Origin: Phycicoccus endophyticus
Lineage (GTDB): Bacteria > Actinomycetota > Actinomycetes > Actinomycetales > Dermatophilaceae
DNA length: 64,000 bases
NCBI RefSeq assembly: GCF_011326735.1
Contig: NZ_JAANCN010000007.1
Coordinates: forward strand, 1-64,000
Reading direction: 5' to 3'
The notes beneath the pieces were generated by a model. It searched no databases. It was not told the origin of the DNA and was given only the letters and a program-made list of their open reading frames with translations. This document shows, in pieces, positions 18,920 through 29,300 of the stretch. The translations under genes were made by a program, and so were the position numbers. Within the stretch, counting starts at the first letter, position 1, and the number at the start of each line of letters is the position of its first letter.

Positions 18920-21900
18920 ATGCCGACCGGCCCGGTCACCCCCCGCGAGGAGATCCTCGCGCCGATCGTTCGGGCCTACGAGGAGCTCGCGCCCGACGGC
19001 TGGGGGAGCGAGTTCGTCGAGCGGTACTTCCGGCACACCCCCCTCGACGAGCTCGCGGCGCGCCCGCCCGAGGTCTTCGCCGGCGTCGCCCACAGCCACC
19101 TGCAGCTCGCCCGGCACCGGCCGCCCGGCACGGCGAACGTGCGGGTGTACAACCCGACGACCGAGACCGACGGGTGGTCCAACCCGCGCACGGTCCTGCA
19201 GGTCGTCACCGACGACATGCCCTTCCTCGTCGACTCGGTCACCGGGGCGCTCGTGCAGGCGGGCATCGACATCCACCTCGTCGTCCACCCCCAGCTCGTC
19301 GTCGAGCGGGACGCCGTGGGCGAGCTGAAGGCGGTCGCCGACCGCGACATCACCAAGGGCTTCCGCTCGGGGGCCGTCGGCGAGCTCGCCGAGTCGTGGA
19401 TGCTGCTCTCCATCGACCGCGAGGGCGACGAGGAGCGCCGCGAGGGTCTCGAGCGGACCATCCGTGGCGTGCTCGAGGACGTCCGGCAGGCGGTCGAGGA
19501 CTGGCCGAAGATGCGCAGCCGCTGCCTCGTGCTCGCCGCGGAGCTCGAAGGCGCGCCGCCGAGCGGGCTCGGCCCGGACGAGGTCGTCCGCGCGACCCGC
19601 TTCCTGCGCTGGATGGCCGACAACCACTTCACCTTCCTCGGCTACCGCGAGTACACCCTCGAGGGCACCCCGCAGGGGGAGGTCATCGCCCCGGTCACCG
19701 GCACCGGTCTCGGCCTGCTGCGGGCCGACCCCCCGCTCGGGGTCGCCCCCGACGTCCTCAGCCCGGAGGCCTCGGCCATCGCCCACCGGCCCGAGCTGCT
19801 CGTGCTGACCAAGGCGAACTCGACCTCGACGGTGCACCGCGTCGCGCACCTGGACTACGTGGGCGTCAAGGTCTACGACGGGCGGGGCGAGGTCGTCGGG
19901 GAGCGCCGCTTCCTCGGGCTGTACGCCTCGACGGCCTACACCGAGTCCGTCACGCGGGTGCCGGTCGTCGCCGAGAAGGTCCAGGCGGTCCTGGAGCGCT
20001 CCGGGCTCGCGCTCGACAGCCACACCGGCAAGGACCTGCTCGAGACGCTCGAGAAGTTCCCGCGCGACGAGCTCTTCCAGGCATCCGTCGACCAGATCTA
20101 CGAGACGGCCATCGCGGTCACCCAGCTCCAGGAGCGCCGGCGCACCAAGCTCTTCGTGCGCGAGGACGAGTTCGGCCGGTACGTCTCGTGCCTCGTGTTC
20201 ATCCCGCGCGACCGCTACAACACCGCCGTGCGGCTGCGGATGGCCGACATCCTCACCGAGGCCTTCGGCGGCAGCGAGGTCGAGTTCGCCGCCCGGGTCA
20301 GCGAGTCGGCGCTCGCCCGGCTGCAGTTCGTCGTCCGGGTGGCCAAGGGCGGCCGTATCCGCACCCTGGACCGTGAGCAGCGCGAGGCCCTCGAGCGCCG
20401 GCTTGTCGAGACGAGCCGCACCTGGTCCGACCGGCTCGGCGACGCCCTCGACGCGGCGTACGGCGAGGAGGCCGGCGACCGGCTCATGGACCGGTTCGGG
20501 CGTGCCTTCCCGACCGCCTACGAGGAGTCCTTCACGGTGAGCCAGGGGGTGGCCGACATCAGCCACCTCGACCGGCTCGGCCCCGAGCAGGGCACGAGCG
20601 TGGCGCTCTACCGGCCGCTTCAGGCCCCCGACGAGATCCGCCGCTTCAAGCTCTTCCGCGTCGAGCCGCTCTCGCTGACGCACATCCTGCCGATCTTCAC
20701 CGACATGGGCGTCGAGGTCGTCGACGAGCAGCCCTTCGAGGTGCAGCGCTCCGACGGTGCCGCCCTCCACGTGTACGACTTCGGCCTGCGCGTCCCGGAC
20801 TGTGCGGTGTGGGAGGCCTGCCCGCACGAGCGGCTGCGCGAGCTGTTCGAGGGTGCCGTCGCCGCGGTGTGGGACCGGCGGGCGGAGTCCGACGGCTTCA
20901 ACCGGCTCGTCCTCGGCGCGCAGCTGACCTGGCGGCAGGTGGTCATCCTGCGCACGGTCGCCAAGTACCTGCGCCAGGCCCGGGCCACGTACTCCCAGAG
21001 CTACCTCGAGGACGCGCTCGTCGCCCATCCGCAGGTCGCCCGCGACCTCGTCACCGTGTGGGAGACCCGCTTCGACCCCGACCGGCACGCCGACGACGAG
21101 GACGGGCGCGCGGCCCGCGCCGAGGCCGAGGAGGAGGTCGCCCAGCGGGTGCTCGACGCCCTCGAGCAGGTCTCCAGCCTCGACCACGACCGGATCATCC
21201 GGGCCTTCCTCGGGGTGGTCCGGGCCGGGCTGCGTACGAACTACTACCAGCCCGGGCGCGAGGGCGGGGAGTACCACGGGTACGTCTCGCTCAAGCTCGA
21301 CCCGCGGGCGGTGCCGGACCTGCCCGCCCCGCGGCCCCAGTTCGAGATCTTTGTCTACAGCCCACGGGTCGAGGGCGTGCACCTGCGCTTCGGCCCGGTG
21401 GCCCGCGGCGGGCTGCGCTGGAGCGACCGGCGCGAGGACTTCCGCACCGAGATCCTCGGCCTGGTCAAGGCACAGATGGTCAAGAACGCCGTCATCGTGC
21501 CCACCGGCTCCAAGGGCGGCTTCTACGCCAAGGCGCTGCCGGACCCGGCTCTCGAGCGCGAGGCCTGGCTCGCGGAGGGCCAGGAGGCCTACCGCACCTT
21601 CATCCGCGGGCTGCTCGACGTCACCGACAACCGGGTCTCCGGGGAGGTCGTCGCGCCCGAGCGGGTCGTGCGGCACGACGGCGACGACCCCTACCTCGTC
21701 GTCGCCGCCGACAAGGGCACCGCGACCTTCTCCGACCTCGCCAACGGGGTCGCCCAGTCCTACGGGTTCTGGCTCGACGACGCGTTCGCCTCCGGTGGCT
21801 CGGCCGGCTACGACCACAAGGCGATGGGGATCACCGCCCGGGGGGCGTGGGAGTCGGTCAAGCGGCACTTCCGCGAGATGGGGCGCGACACCCAGACCGA

Positions 21901-23833
21901 GGACCTCACCGTCGTCGGGGTCGGCGACATGAGCGGGGACGTCTTCGGCAACGGGATGCTCCTCTCCGAGCACATCCGCCTGGTCGCCGCCTTCGACCAC
22001 CGGCACGTGTTCGTCGACCCGGCGCCGGACGCCGCGGCCTCCTTCGCCGAGCGCCGCCGGCTCTTCGAGCTGCCGCGCAGCTCGTGGGACGACTACGACC
22101 GCTCACTGGTCAGCGAGGGCGGCGGCGTCTTCGCGCGGTCACTGAAGTCGGTGCGGGTCACCCCGCAGATGCGCGAGGCGCTCGGCATCGATGACGGCGT
22201 GACGACGATGACCCCGGCCGAGCTGATCCACGCCATCCTGCTCGCACCGGCGGACCTGCTGTGGAACGGCGGGATCGGCACCTACGTCAAGGCCTCGAGC
22301 GAGGAGCACCTCGAGATCGGCGACCGGGCCAACGACGCGATCCGGGTCGACGGACGCCAGCTGCGGGTCAAGGTCGTCGGCGAGGGCGGCAACCTCGGCC
22401 TCTCCCAGCTCGGCCGGATCGAGGCCGCCTTCCACGGGGTGCGGGTCAACACCGACGCCATCGACAACTCGGCGGGGGTGGACACCTCCGACCACGAGGT
22501 GAACATCAAGATCCTCCTCCAGGACGTCGTGCGGGCGGGCGGGCTGGACACGCCCGAGCGCAACGAGCTGCTCGCGTCGATGACCGACGACGTCGCCGAG
22601 CACGTGCTGCGGGACAACTACGAGCAGAATGTGCTCCTCGGCAACGCCCGGGCCCAGGAGCACGCCATGGTCAGCGTGCACGAGCGGTTCATGCACTGGC
22701 TCGAGCAGCGCCGGCTGCTCGACCGGGCCCTGGAGTTCCTGCCCTCGGACGCCGAGCTCGAGAAGCGCCACCACGACGGGCTCGGGCTGAAGAGCCCGGA
22801 GTTCTCGGTGCTCGTCGCCTACGCCAAGCTCGCGCTCAAGGAGGACATCCTCGCCAGCACCATCCCCGACGACCCGTACTTCGCGGGGACGCTCGCCGAG
22901 TACTTCCCGCCGCCCCTGCGCGAGCGGTACGCCGCGGAGCTCGCCGAGCACCCGCTGCGCCGCGAGATCGTCACGAACGCGCTCGTCAACTCCATGGTCA
23001 ACCGGGGCGGGATCACCTTCGCCTACCGGGCCCAGGAGGAGGCCGGGGCCGCCCCCGAGCAGGTCGCCCGGGCGTTCGTCGTGGCCCGCGAGGTCTTCGG
23101 GCTGGCCGACTACGTGCGGGCCGTCGAGGAGCTCGACAACCGGGTGCCGACCTCCGCGCAGACCGAGCTCTACCTCGAGTTCCGTCGGCTGCTGGACCGC
23201 ACCGTGCGCTGGTTCCTCTCCGCGCGGCCCTCGCAGCTGGACATCGGCGCCGAGGTGGACCGGTTCGCCGGGGTGGTCCACGAGCTCGCCCCCGAGGTGC
23301 CCGGCCTGCTGCGGGGCGAGGAGCGCGAGCGCCTCGACGCGCGGGCGGCCGAGCTCGAGGAGGCGGGTGTGCCGGCCGAGCTGGCGGTGCGCTCGGCCTC
23401 GCTGCTCGACCAGTACTCGCTGCTCGACATCGTCGACATCGCCACGGACACCGGCCGCGCCCCGACGGACGTGGCACCGCTGTACTACCTGCTCAGCGAG
23501 CGGTTCGGCATCGACGCGATGCTCGGGAAGGTCACCCTGCTGCCACGGGAGGACCGCTGGGACGCCCTGGCCCGCGGCGCGCTGCGCGACGACCTGTACG
23601 CCGTGCTGGAGAGCCTGACCCGTTCGGTGCTCGAGAGCGCCGCGGGCAGCGACGCCGCCGACGACGACCCGGCGGCGCAGTACGCGGTGTGGGAGGCGAG
23701 CAACGAGGAGTCCGTGGAGCGGGCCACCTCGGCGCTCTCGGGCGTGCTGCGGCTGGAGCGGCCGAACATCGCGGCGCTCTCGGTGGCGCTGCGGACGCTG
23801 CGCTCGGTGATCCGGGTCGGTACCTCCGCCTGA
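18920..23833 (+). CDS. gdh: NAD-specific glutamate dehydrogenase, 180-kDa class
   Basis: 1637 aa, the length of the large GDH family (about 1600-1650) found in Streptomyces, Mycobacterium and Pseudomonas. It deaminates glutamate to 2-oxoglutarate with NAD+. The N-terminal half has ACT-like modules (FLVDSVTGALVQAGIDIHLV; PIFTDMGVEVVDEQPFEV). The catalytic core is central: RGGLRWSDRREDFRTEIL, then PTGSKGGFYAK and FASGGSAGYDHKAMGITARG. The C-terminal helical region ends in the late RPNIAALSVALRTLRS. ATG 18920 is preferred; GTG 18887 is possible. Family members are allosteric and, in mycobacteria, GarA-controlled. It may act with PruA in amino-acid catabolism. Confidence 0.96.
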   Translation: MPTGPVTPREEILAPIVRAYEELAPDGWGSEFVERYFRHTPLDELAARPPEVFAGVAHSHLQLARHRPPGTANVRVYNPTTETDGWSNPRTVLQVVTDDMPFLVDSVTGALVQAGIDIHLVVHPQLVVERDAVGELKAVADRDITKGFRSGAVGELAESWMLLSIDREGDEERREGLERTIRGVLEDVRQAVEDWPKMRSRCLVLAAELEGAPPSGLGPDEVVRATRFLRWMADNHFTFLGYREYTLEGTPQGEVIAPVTGTGLGLLRADPPLGVAPDVLSPEASAIAHRPELLVLTKANSTSTVHRVAHLDYVGVKVYDGRGEVVGERRFLGLYASTAYTESVTRVPVVAEKVQAVLERSGLALDSHTGKDLLETLEKFPRDELFQASVDQIYETAIAVTQLQERRRTKLFVREDEFGRYVSCLVFIPRDRYNTAVRLRMADILTEAFGGSEVEFAARVSESALARLQFVVRVAKGGRIRTLDREQREALERRLVETSRTWSDRLGDALDAAYGEEAGDRLMDRFGRAFPTAYEESFTVSQGVADISHLDRLGPEQGTSVALYRPLQAPDEIRRFKLFRVEPLSLTHILPIFTDMGVEVVDEQPFEVQRSDGAALHVYDFGLRVPDCAVWEACPHERLRELFEGAVAAVWDRRAESDGFNRLVLGAQLTWRQVVILRTVAKYLRQARATYSQSYLEDALVAHPQVARDLVTVWETRFDPDRHADDEDGRAARAEAEEEVAQRVLDALEQVSSLDHDRIIRAFLGVVRAGLRTNYYQPGREGGEYHGYVSLKLDPRAVPDLPAPRPQFEIFVYSPRVEGVHLRFGPVARGGLRWSDRREDFRTEILGLVKAQMVKNAVIVPTGSKGGFYAKALPDPALEREAWLAEGQEAYRTFIRGLLDVTDNRVSGEVVAPERVVRHDGDDPYLVVAADKGTATFSDLANGVAQSYGFWLDDAFASGGSAGYDHKAMGITARGAWESVKRHFREMGRDTQTEDLTVVGVGDMSGDVFGNGMLLSEHIRLVAAFDHRHVFVDPAPDAAASFAERRRLFELPRSSWDDYDRSLVSEGGGVFARSLKSVRVTPQMREALGIDDGVTTMTPAELIHAILLAPADLLWNGGIGTYVKASSEEHLEIGDRANDAIRVDGRQLRVKVVGEGGNLGLSQLGRIEAAFHGVRVNTDAIDNSAGVDTSDHEVNIKILLQDVVRAGGLDTPERNELLASMTDDVAEHVLRDNYEQNVLLGNARAQEHAMVSVHERFMHWLEQRRLLDRALEFLPSDAELEKRHHDGLGLKSPEFSVLVAYAKLALKEDILASTIPDDPYFAGTLAEYFPPPLRERYAAELAEHPLRREIVTNALVNSMVNRGGITFAYRAQEEAGAAPEQVARAFVVAREVFGLADYVRAVEELDNRVPTSAQTELYLEFRRLLDRTVRWFLSARPSQLDIGAEVDRFAGVVHELAPEVPGLLRGEERERLDARAAELEEAGVPAELAVRSASLLDQYSLLDIVDIATDTGRAPTDVAPLYYLLSERFGIDAMLGKVTLLPREDRWDALARGALRDDLYAVLESLTRSVLESAAGSDAADDDPAAQYAVWEASNEESVERATSALSGVLRLERPNIAALSVALRTLRSVIRVGTSA

Positions 23834-23844
23834 GCCCGGTGACC

Positions 23845-23850
23845 TAGGCT
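23845..23850 (+). promoter_or_regulatory. -10 element TAGGCT, probable leaderless start
   Basis: TAGGCT ends 7 nt before the GTG at 23858, the spacing expected if transcription begins at the start codon itself. Confidence 0.5.
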
Positions 23851-23857
23851 TCGCGGG

Positions 23858-25333
23858 GTGAGCACGCTGGCCGAGATGCTGCGCGAGACGGCCGACCTGC
23901 AGCCCGCGGAGTCGGAGTGGCTCCACCTGCTCGTCGGCGACTGGCAGCTCGTGGCCGACCTGTCCTTCGCCGACCTCGTCCTGTGGGTGCGCGGCGGCCT
24001 CGACGGCTGGCGCGCCGTCGCGCACGTGCGCCCCAACACCGGCCCGATGGTCTTCTACGACGACATCGTCGGGCGCACCTCGACCCGCTCGCGGGCGGCG
24101 ATGCTCGACGACGCGGCCCGCGAGCGGCGCCTGGTCACGGCGCCCTCGCCGATGGTGCGCGAGGACATGTCGGTGCGCGAGGACGCCGTGCCGGTCGTCC
24201 ACGAGGGGCGGGTCGTCGCCGTGGTCACCCGGCACGCCAACCTCACCGGCGGGCGCACCCCGAGCCGGCTGGAGCTGACCTACCACGAGCTCGCCGACGC
24301 GATCCTCACGATGGTCGCCACGGGCGAGTTCCCGCCGACCTCGGCGCCGACCGGGCTGCGGCGCGGCGCCCCGCGGGTCGGGGACGGCGTCATCCACCTC
24401 GACGCCGAGGGCGTCATCCGCTACGCGAGCCCGAACGCGGTCTCGGCGGTGCACCGGATGGGGCACGTCGGCGACGTCGTCGGGGAGACCCTGGCCAAGA
24501 TCGTCACCGACCTCGTCGCCGCGGGGGAGCGGCAGGTCGACGAGACGCTCGCGGTCGTCGTCATGGGGCGCGCGTCGTGGCGGACCGAGGTCGAGACCGC
24601 CTCGGCGACGGTGACGATGCGGGCGGTCCCGCTGACCCGTGGTGGGGTGCGCCAGGGGGCGATGATCCTCCTGCGCGACGTCTCCGAGCTGCGTCGGCGC
24701 GAGCAGGAGCTGCTGACCAAGGACGCGACGATCCGTGAGATCCACCACCGGGTGAAGAACAACCTGCAGACGGTGGCGGCGCTGCTGCGGCTGCAGGGGC
24801 GGCGGGTGCCGGAGGAGAACGCCAAGGCCGCGCTCGAGGAGGCCGTGCGCCGGGTCGCGACGATCGCGCTCGTCCACGAGACCCTCTCGACCGGGTTCGA
24901 CGAGACGGTGAGCTTCGACGAGATCGCGCTGCGGGGGCTGCGGGCGGTCGTCGAGGTCGCGACCCGTGAGCACCACGTCGACAGCCGCTTCGAAGGGACG
25001 TTCGGACGGGTGCGCGCCGAGGACGCGACGGCGCTGGCGATGGTGATGTCCGAGCTCGTGCAGAACGCCGTCGAGCACGGGCTCGCCGACCGGGACGGCA
25101 CGGTCGTGGTGCGCGTGGAACGCCGGCCGATGGAGGGCGGGGACGACCTCACGGTCTCGGTGACCGACGACGGGGCGGGGCTGCCGGCGGGCTTCCGGCC
25201 GGGGCTGGCCGGGCTGGGCACCCGGATCGTCACCTCGTTCGTGCAGGACCTGCGCGGGCGGATCCGGTGGGAGAACGTCGAGCCGCGCGGGACGCGGGTG
25301 GAGTTCGTCGCGCGGCTGCGGCCGCTGCGGTGA
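23858..25333 (+). CDS. pdtaS: PdtaS-type sensor histidine kinase
   Basis: 491 aa from GTG 23858. Domains in order: an N-terminal GAF-like sensor (about 1-150), a PAS domain (about 170-285, VIHLDAEGVIRYASPNAVSAVHRMG), a HisKA_2 phospho-acceptor box REIHHRVKNNLQTVAALLRL (His at about 296), and a HATPase_c domain with the N box SELVQNAVEHGL and G box VTDDGAGLPAGF. There is no membrane segment, so it is a soluble kinase. In mycobacteria PdtaS phosphorylates the RNA-binding antiterminator PdtaR. No ANTAR-type partner lies in this window. It is followed by whiB on the other strand, a common actinobacterial neighbour. Confidence 0.9.
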   Translation: MSTLAEMLRETADLQPAESEWLHLLVGDWQLVADLSFADLVLWVRGGLDGWRAVAHVRPNTGPMVFYDDIVGRTSTRSRAAMLDDAARERRLVTAPSPMVREDMSVREDAVPVVHEGRVVAVVTRHANLTGGRTPSRLELTYHELADAILTMVATGEFPPTSAPTGLRRGAPRVGDGVIHLDAEGVIRYASPNAVSAVHRMGHVGDVVGETLAKIVTDLVAAGERQVDETLAVVVMGRASWRTEVETASATVTMRAVPLTRGGVRQGAMILLRDVSELRRREQELLTKDATIREIHHRVKNNLQTVAALLRLQGRRVPEENAKAALEEAVRRVATIALVHETLSTGFDETVSFDEIALRGLRAVVEVATREHHVDSRFEGTFGRVRAEDATALAMVMSELVQNAVEHGLADRDGTVVVRVERRPMEGGDDLTVSVTDDGAGLPAGFRPGLAGLGTRIVTSFVQDLRGRIRWENVEPRGTRVEFVARLRPLR

Positions 25334-25351
25334 GGGGCGGGTGCCCGGTGG

Positions 25352-25600
25352 TCAGCCGGCGCGGCGGGCGCGGGCGTTGCGGCGCTTGAGCGCGCGGCGC
25401 TCGTCCTCGGACATGCCGCCCCAGACGCCGGCGTCCTGACCGGACTCGATGGCCCACTTCAGGCAGGTGTCGATGACCTCGCAGCGCCGGCAGACGGCCT
25501 TGGCCTCCTCGATCTGAGCGATCGCCGGGCCGGTGTTCCCGATGGGGAAGAACAGCTCGGGGTCCTCGTCGAGGCAGGCAGCGCGGTCGCGCCAGTCCAT
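25352..25600 (-). CDS. WhiB-family iron-sulfur regulator (WhiB1-like)
   Basis: 82 aa from ATG 25600. It has four cluster-binding cysteines C9, C37, C40 and C46 (C-x27-C-x2-C-x5-C), the turn motif GVWGGM, and a basic C-terminus ALKRRNARARRAG that contacts DNA. WhiB proteins bind a [4Fe-4S] cluster sensitive to NO or O2 and usually act through the housekeeping sigma factor. The short length and N-terminus MDWRDRAACLDEDPELFFPIG match WhiB1/WhmE, the essential NO-sensing member. A long upstream region (275 nt) holds an inverted repeat. It converges on pdtaS with an 18-nt gap. Confidence 0.93.
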   Translation of the reverse strand: MDWRDRAACLDEDPELFFPIGNTGPAIAQIEEAKAVCRRCEVIDTCLKWAIESGQDAGVWGGMSEDERRALKRRNARARRAG

Positions 25601-25713
25601 GGATGGTGCTCCTTGGTCGGGGTGGTGCAGGAAGTCAGGTCGACACCGGGCGGGAGGGCGAGTGCACGGTCGTCAGGGGCGGGTGCGCCGTTGCAGCCCT
25701 ATGTGACGGACGT

Positions 25714-25740
25714 GTAACGCGCAAACGTCCGCAGCGTTAC
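25714..25740. promoter_or_regulatory. Perfect 7-bp inverted repeat upstream of whiB
   Basis: GTAACGC at 25714-25720 is repeated inverted as GCGTTAC at 25734-25740 with a 13-nt spacer. It lies 114-140 nt before the whiB start, and 135 nt before the oppositely oriented membrane-protein gene. The layout suits a dimeric regulator. Confidence 0.45.
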
Positions 25741-25862
25741 TCTACCGTGACCGACCCAATCCGGCCAGACCTTCGGGCGCGGCGCGCGGAGGGAGATCGG
25801 GTCGGCGGTGTTCACCGAGGGACAACGGCCGGGTGGGCCGGCTGTGTTCCCGGGCGCTGTCC

Positions 25863-25868
25863 TAGGCT
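25863..25868 (+). promoter_or_regulatory. -10 element TAGGCT, probable leaderless start
   Basis: TAGGCT ends 6 nt before the GTG at 25875; no ribosome-binding site is present between them. Confidence 0.5.
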
Positions 25869-25874
25869 TCCGGC

Positions 25875-26285
25875 GTGCCCCCCACCTCGCCGAACGCCGC
25901 CGCTCCCACGCCCCGGGGACCGCGCGTGGTCGCCGCCGCGGCGTGCGTCGTCGAGGCGCTGGCCCTGGCCGGGTTCGCGGCCTTCTACCTCTACGAGCTG
26001 GCCCGGGGGGAGGGCAGCGACGCCGCCCGGGTGGCGATGTCGGCGGTGACCATCCTCCTCGGCGCGGCGGGGCTCGCGGCGCTGGCCCGCGGCTGGCTGG
26101 GCGCGGCCCGGTGGCCGCGGACCCCGACGGTCGTCGTCAACCTGCTCCTGCTGCCCGTCGGGGTCTCGCTGCTCCAGGCGGGCCGGCCCGTGCTCGGCGT
26201 GGTCGTGCTGGCGCTCGCCGTGGTGGCTCTCGGGGCGACGGTCGCCGCTCGGGTGCCCGACCCCGGCGGCGGGGACCCGAGCTGA
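25875..26285 (+). CDS. Small integral membrane protein
   Basis: 136 aa from GTG 25875. Three or four hydrophobic helices are visible (about 18-42, 55-75, 85-105, 108-125), with short polar loops. The C-terminus ends in a Pro/Gly tail. No conserved motif beyond the helices is recognisable; similar small membrane proteins are frequent next to whiB in Micrococcales. Function unknown. It converges on the large FHA-FtsK ATPase gene with a 24-nt gap. Confidence 0.7.
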   Translation: MPPTSPNAAAPTPRGPRVVAAAACVVEALALAGFAAFYLYELARGEGSDAARVAMSAVTILLGAAGLAALARGWLGAARWPRTPTVVVNLLLLPVGVSLLQAGRPVLGVVVLALAVVALGATVAARVPDPGGGDPS

Positions 26286-26309
26286 GGGTCTGGACCGCGG
26301 ACGGCCGGC

Positions 26310-29300
26310 TCATCGACGGCTCGGATCTCCAGGGCTGACCGCCGAGGGGCCCTCCTCGTCGGTGAGGACCTGCAGGAGTGCGGAGCCGGAGTCGAGGACG
26401 AGGACGCCTCGGCCCGGCGGGCCCGGGTCGGCGGGCAGCGCGGCGCGGGCCAGCCCCAGCAGGTGCCCGTCGTCCTGGCGGGGCCGGAGGAGAAGGCCCC
26501 GGCGTTCCCGGGCGGCCCGGGCGTCCAGGCCCCGCAGGCGGGAGGCGAGGGCCGTGCTCGAGCCGGCGACGACCATCGCCCCACCGTCGCGGTGGAGCAG
26601 CTCGGTGATCTCCTCGAGGACCGGCCGCACCGGTGCGTCGTCGAGCCGGTCGGCGTCGTCGACGAGGACGAGCAGACCGGGGTGGCGCCGGCGCAGCGCC
26701 ACGAGCCGATCGACGTCCCCGGCGGTGACCGCGTCGTCGACAGATGGCCACGTCGGCGGGGCCGAGGGGTCGGGGCAGACACACACGAGCGGCTGGCCCA
26801 CGAGGGCGGCGGACCGGGCCAGGGTGCGCAGGGCGGTGCTGCGTCCCGAGCCGGGCGGGCCGGCGAGCAGGAGTAGCCGGCCGTCGCGCTCCGGTGACCA
26901 GGCCCACGGCTCGGCGCTCGGCCCGGTGAGCCCGAGCAGCCAGCCCGGCGCGGTGGGGGCCTGGAGGACCTCGCGACGCAGCACCCGCCGCGGAAGCGCA
27001 CGGTAGGTCCACGGCGCGGCACCGGGGGCACCGCCGGCGAGGGGACGCGACCCGTCCGCCGGGGTGAGCACGACCTGCAGCTCGCAGCCGTCCCGTGCGA
27101 GGACCCCGCGCCCGGGAGTGGGGCTCGTCCCGACGTCGGTCAGGGGGGTGCCGAGCAGGGCGGCGTCCAGCGGGTCGCGCGGCCCCAGGAGGAGTGCCTC
27201 GCCGCCCAGCCCCGCCCACCGCGGGCGCAGCAGGTCGCGACCGCCGGCCACGGCCACGAGGGCGCGTGCGTCGCGCACGAGCCGGGCCACCCGTTCGCCC
27301 GCAGGCGTCACTGCGTGGGTGTCGTCCTCGAGCCGGTCGAGGCCGTCGACGACGAGCAGCGCGAGGGGCGCGTCCTCTCCCCGGGCGGCGTGCTCGAGGT
27401 GGTCGAGGACGGCCCCGACGGCGGCCTGGTCCTCGGTGGGGGCCACGGTGCCGACGTGAGGCAGTGCCCGCAGGTCCGCCAGGGCTCCCCCGAGGACCTG
27501 GACGTGCAGCCGGGAGGGCGCGAGCAGCTCGGCCGCTGCGTGGACGAGCGAGCGCAGCGCCTGGGTACGCCCCGAGCGCGCCGGTCCGACGACGCGCCAC
27601 AGCGGCGTCTGCTCGCTCCAGGCCAGGTGCCGGACCCGCTGGCGGTCCGGGTCGTCGACGAGGGCGACGGTTCCCGGCGGGCACCCGTCGCCCGTCAGCC
27701 GCGACGCCAGCGGGGGCAGCCAGGGGCGTCGCGGCGCCGGGCCGGTGTGCACCTGGCGCAGGAGCCGGACGAGGTCGGCGAGACCCTCGGCGTGGTCCGC
27801 GCCGGCGGGGCCGAGGACTGCGTCGCGCGAGGCAGGCAGGACGATGACCTGCGGCTCCGCGCTCGGCGCGGGCGTGGCGAGGGCGGCCTGGAACTCGGTG
27901 AGGACACCGTCCCCGCCCCGGGCCACCCCCCGCCCGGGGACGTCGGCCGGCAGCAGTGCGGCCCGCTCGTCCTCGACGACGTGCACCGCGTCGCTGCGGT
28001 CGCGGACGCGGAAGGCGATCCGCAGGTTGACGTTGGCCTGGACCTGGGCGGTGACCGTGCCGGCCGGCCGCTGCGTGGCCAGGACGAGGTGGAGACCGAG
28101 TGAGCGACCCTGCGCCGCGATCCGGACCAGCGCGGTGAGCGCGTCCGGATGCTCGTCGACCAGCGCGCGCAGCTCGTCGACGACGACGACGAGCCGGGGA
28201 AGCGCCGGCTCGTCGCTCGGCCACCGACGCGCGGCGGCCTCGAGGTCGGCGGCGCCCAGGCGTGCGAGCAGCTCCTCGCGCCGGCGCAGCTCGGCCTCGA
28301 GGGCGCGCAGCACCCGCCGGACGAGCCGGTCGTCGAGGTCGGTGACGAGCCCGACGACGTGCGGCAGCCCGGCACACGGCCCGAACGCCGCGCCTCCCTT
28401 GAAGTCCACGAGCAGGAGCGTGAGCTCCTCGGGTGGGGAGTCCAGTGCGAGGCCGGTGACGAGCGTGCGGAGGAACTCCGACTTGCCGGAGCCGGTCGTG
28501 CCCCCGACGAGGACGTGCGGTCCGTCCGTTCGAAGGTCGACGACCAGCGGTCCGGACGGGCCGACGCCCACGGTGGCGGTCGGCCCGGCCGCGGCCGCCC
28601 AGCGGGCGCGCAACCACCCCGCGTCGTCGCTGCGCAGGCCGAGCAGCTCACCGAGGGAGACCTCGGACGGAAGCGGGCGGGTGCCGGGTCCGCAGGAGCG
28701 CAGCGGCGCAAGGGCCCGGGCGAGCCGGTCGCACCACGCCGGCCCGACGCCATCGACCACGACGCTCGTGCCGGGGGGCCCGGCGACGGCCGCCGGGCCC
28801 CCGCCGACGTCGACGGCCAGGGCGTGCGGCGGGAGCGCCTCGCGGTGACGGGCCGCAGCGAGGACGAGACCCCCCTCGGCCGCCACCGCGGCGAGCCGCT
28901 GCGAGGCACCGGCGGCGGCGGCGTCCGGCGCGACCAGCAGAGGACGGCTCGCCGCCGCACCGTGGTGCGGCAGGAGCGAGAGCCAGGCCCAACCCGGCGC
29001 GTCTGCCCCGGCCAGGTGCACGCTGAGGGCCGAGGGAGGCCAGGCAGTGACCAGCTGGCCGACGACCGCGGCGAGTGCGCGGTCGGTGACCTCGCTCGGC
29101 CCGACGAACGCGAGCAGCGTGCCCGGGAGGGCCACGGTCACCGGGACTCCGTGGAGTCCGGGCCGGTCGGCGTGGCCCTGGGCGTCGACGACCGTGCAGG
29201 CCGACGGGCGGCTCCCGAGGCCCAGGCGGACCGTGGGGTCGCAGCCAGCCGACCACAGCCCCGGACCGCGCCGTTCCGCCCGGCTCAGGACCGCGTGGGG

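Noticed and set aside
18842-25078. Two frames of about 1000 codons antisense to gdh and pdtaS
   Set aside because: Shadow frames of strongly supported genes; composition is low-complexity Leu/Gly/Val/Asp repeats.
25696-25720. CRP (cAMP receptor) site upstream of whiB
   Set aside because: TGTGA is present but the second half-site TCACA is not at the right distance.
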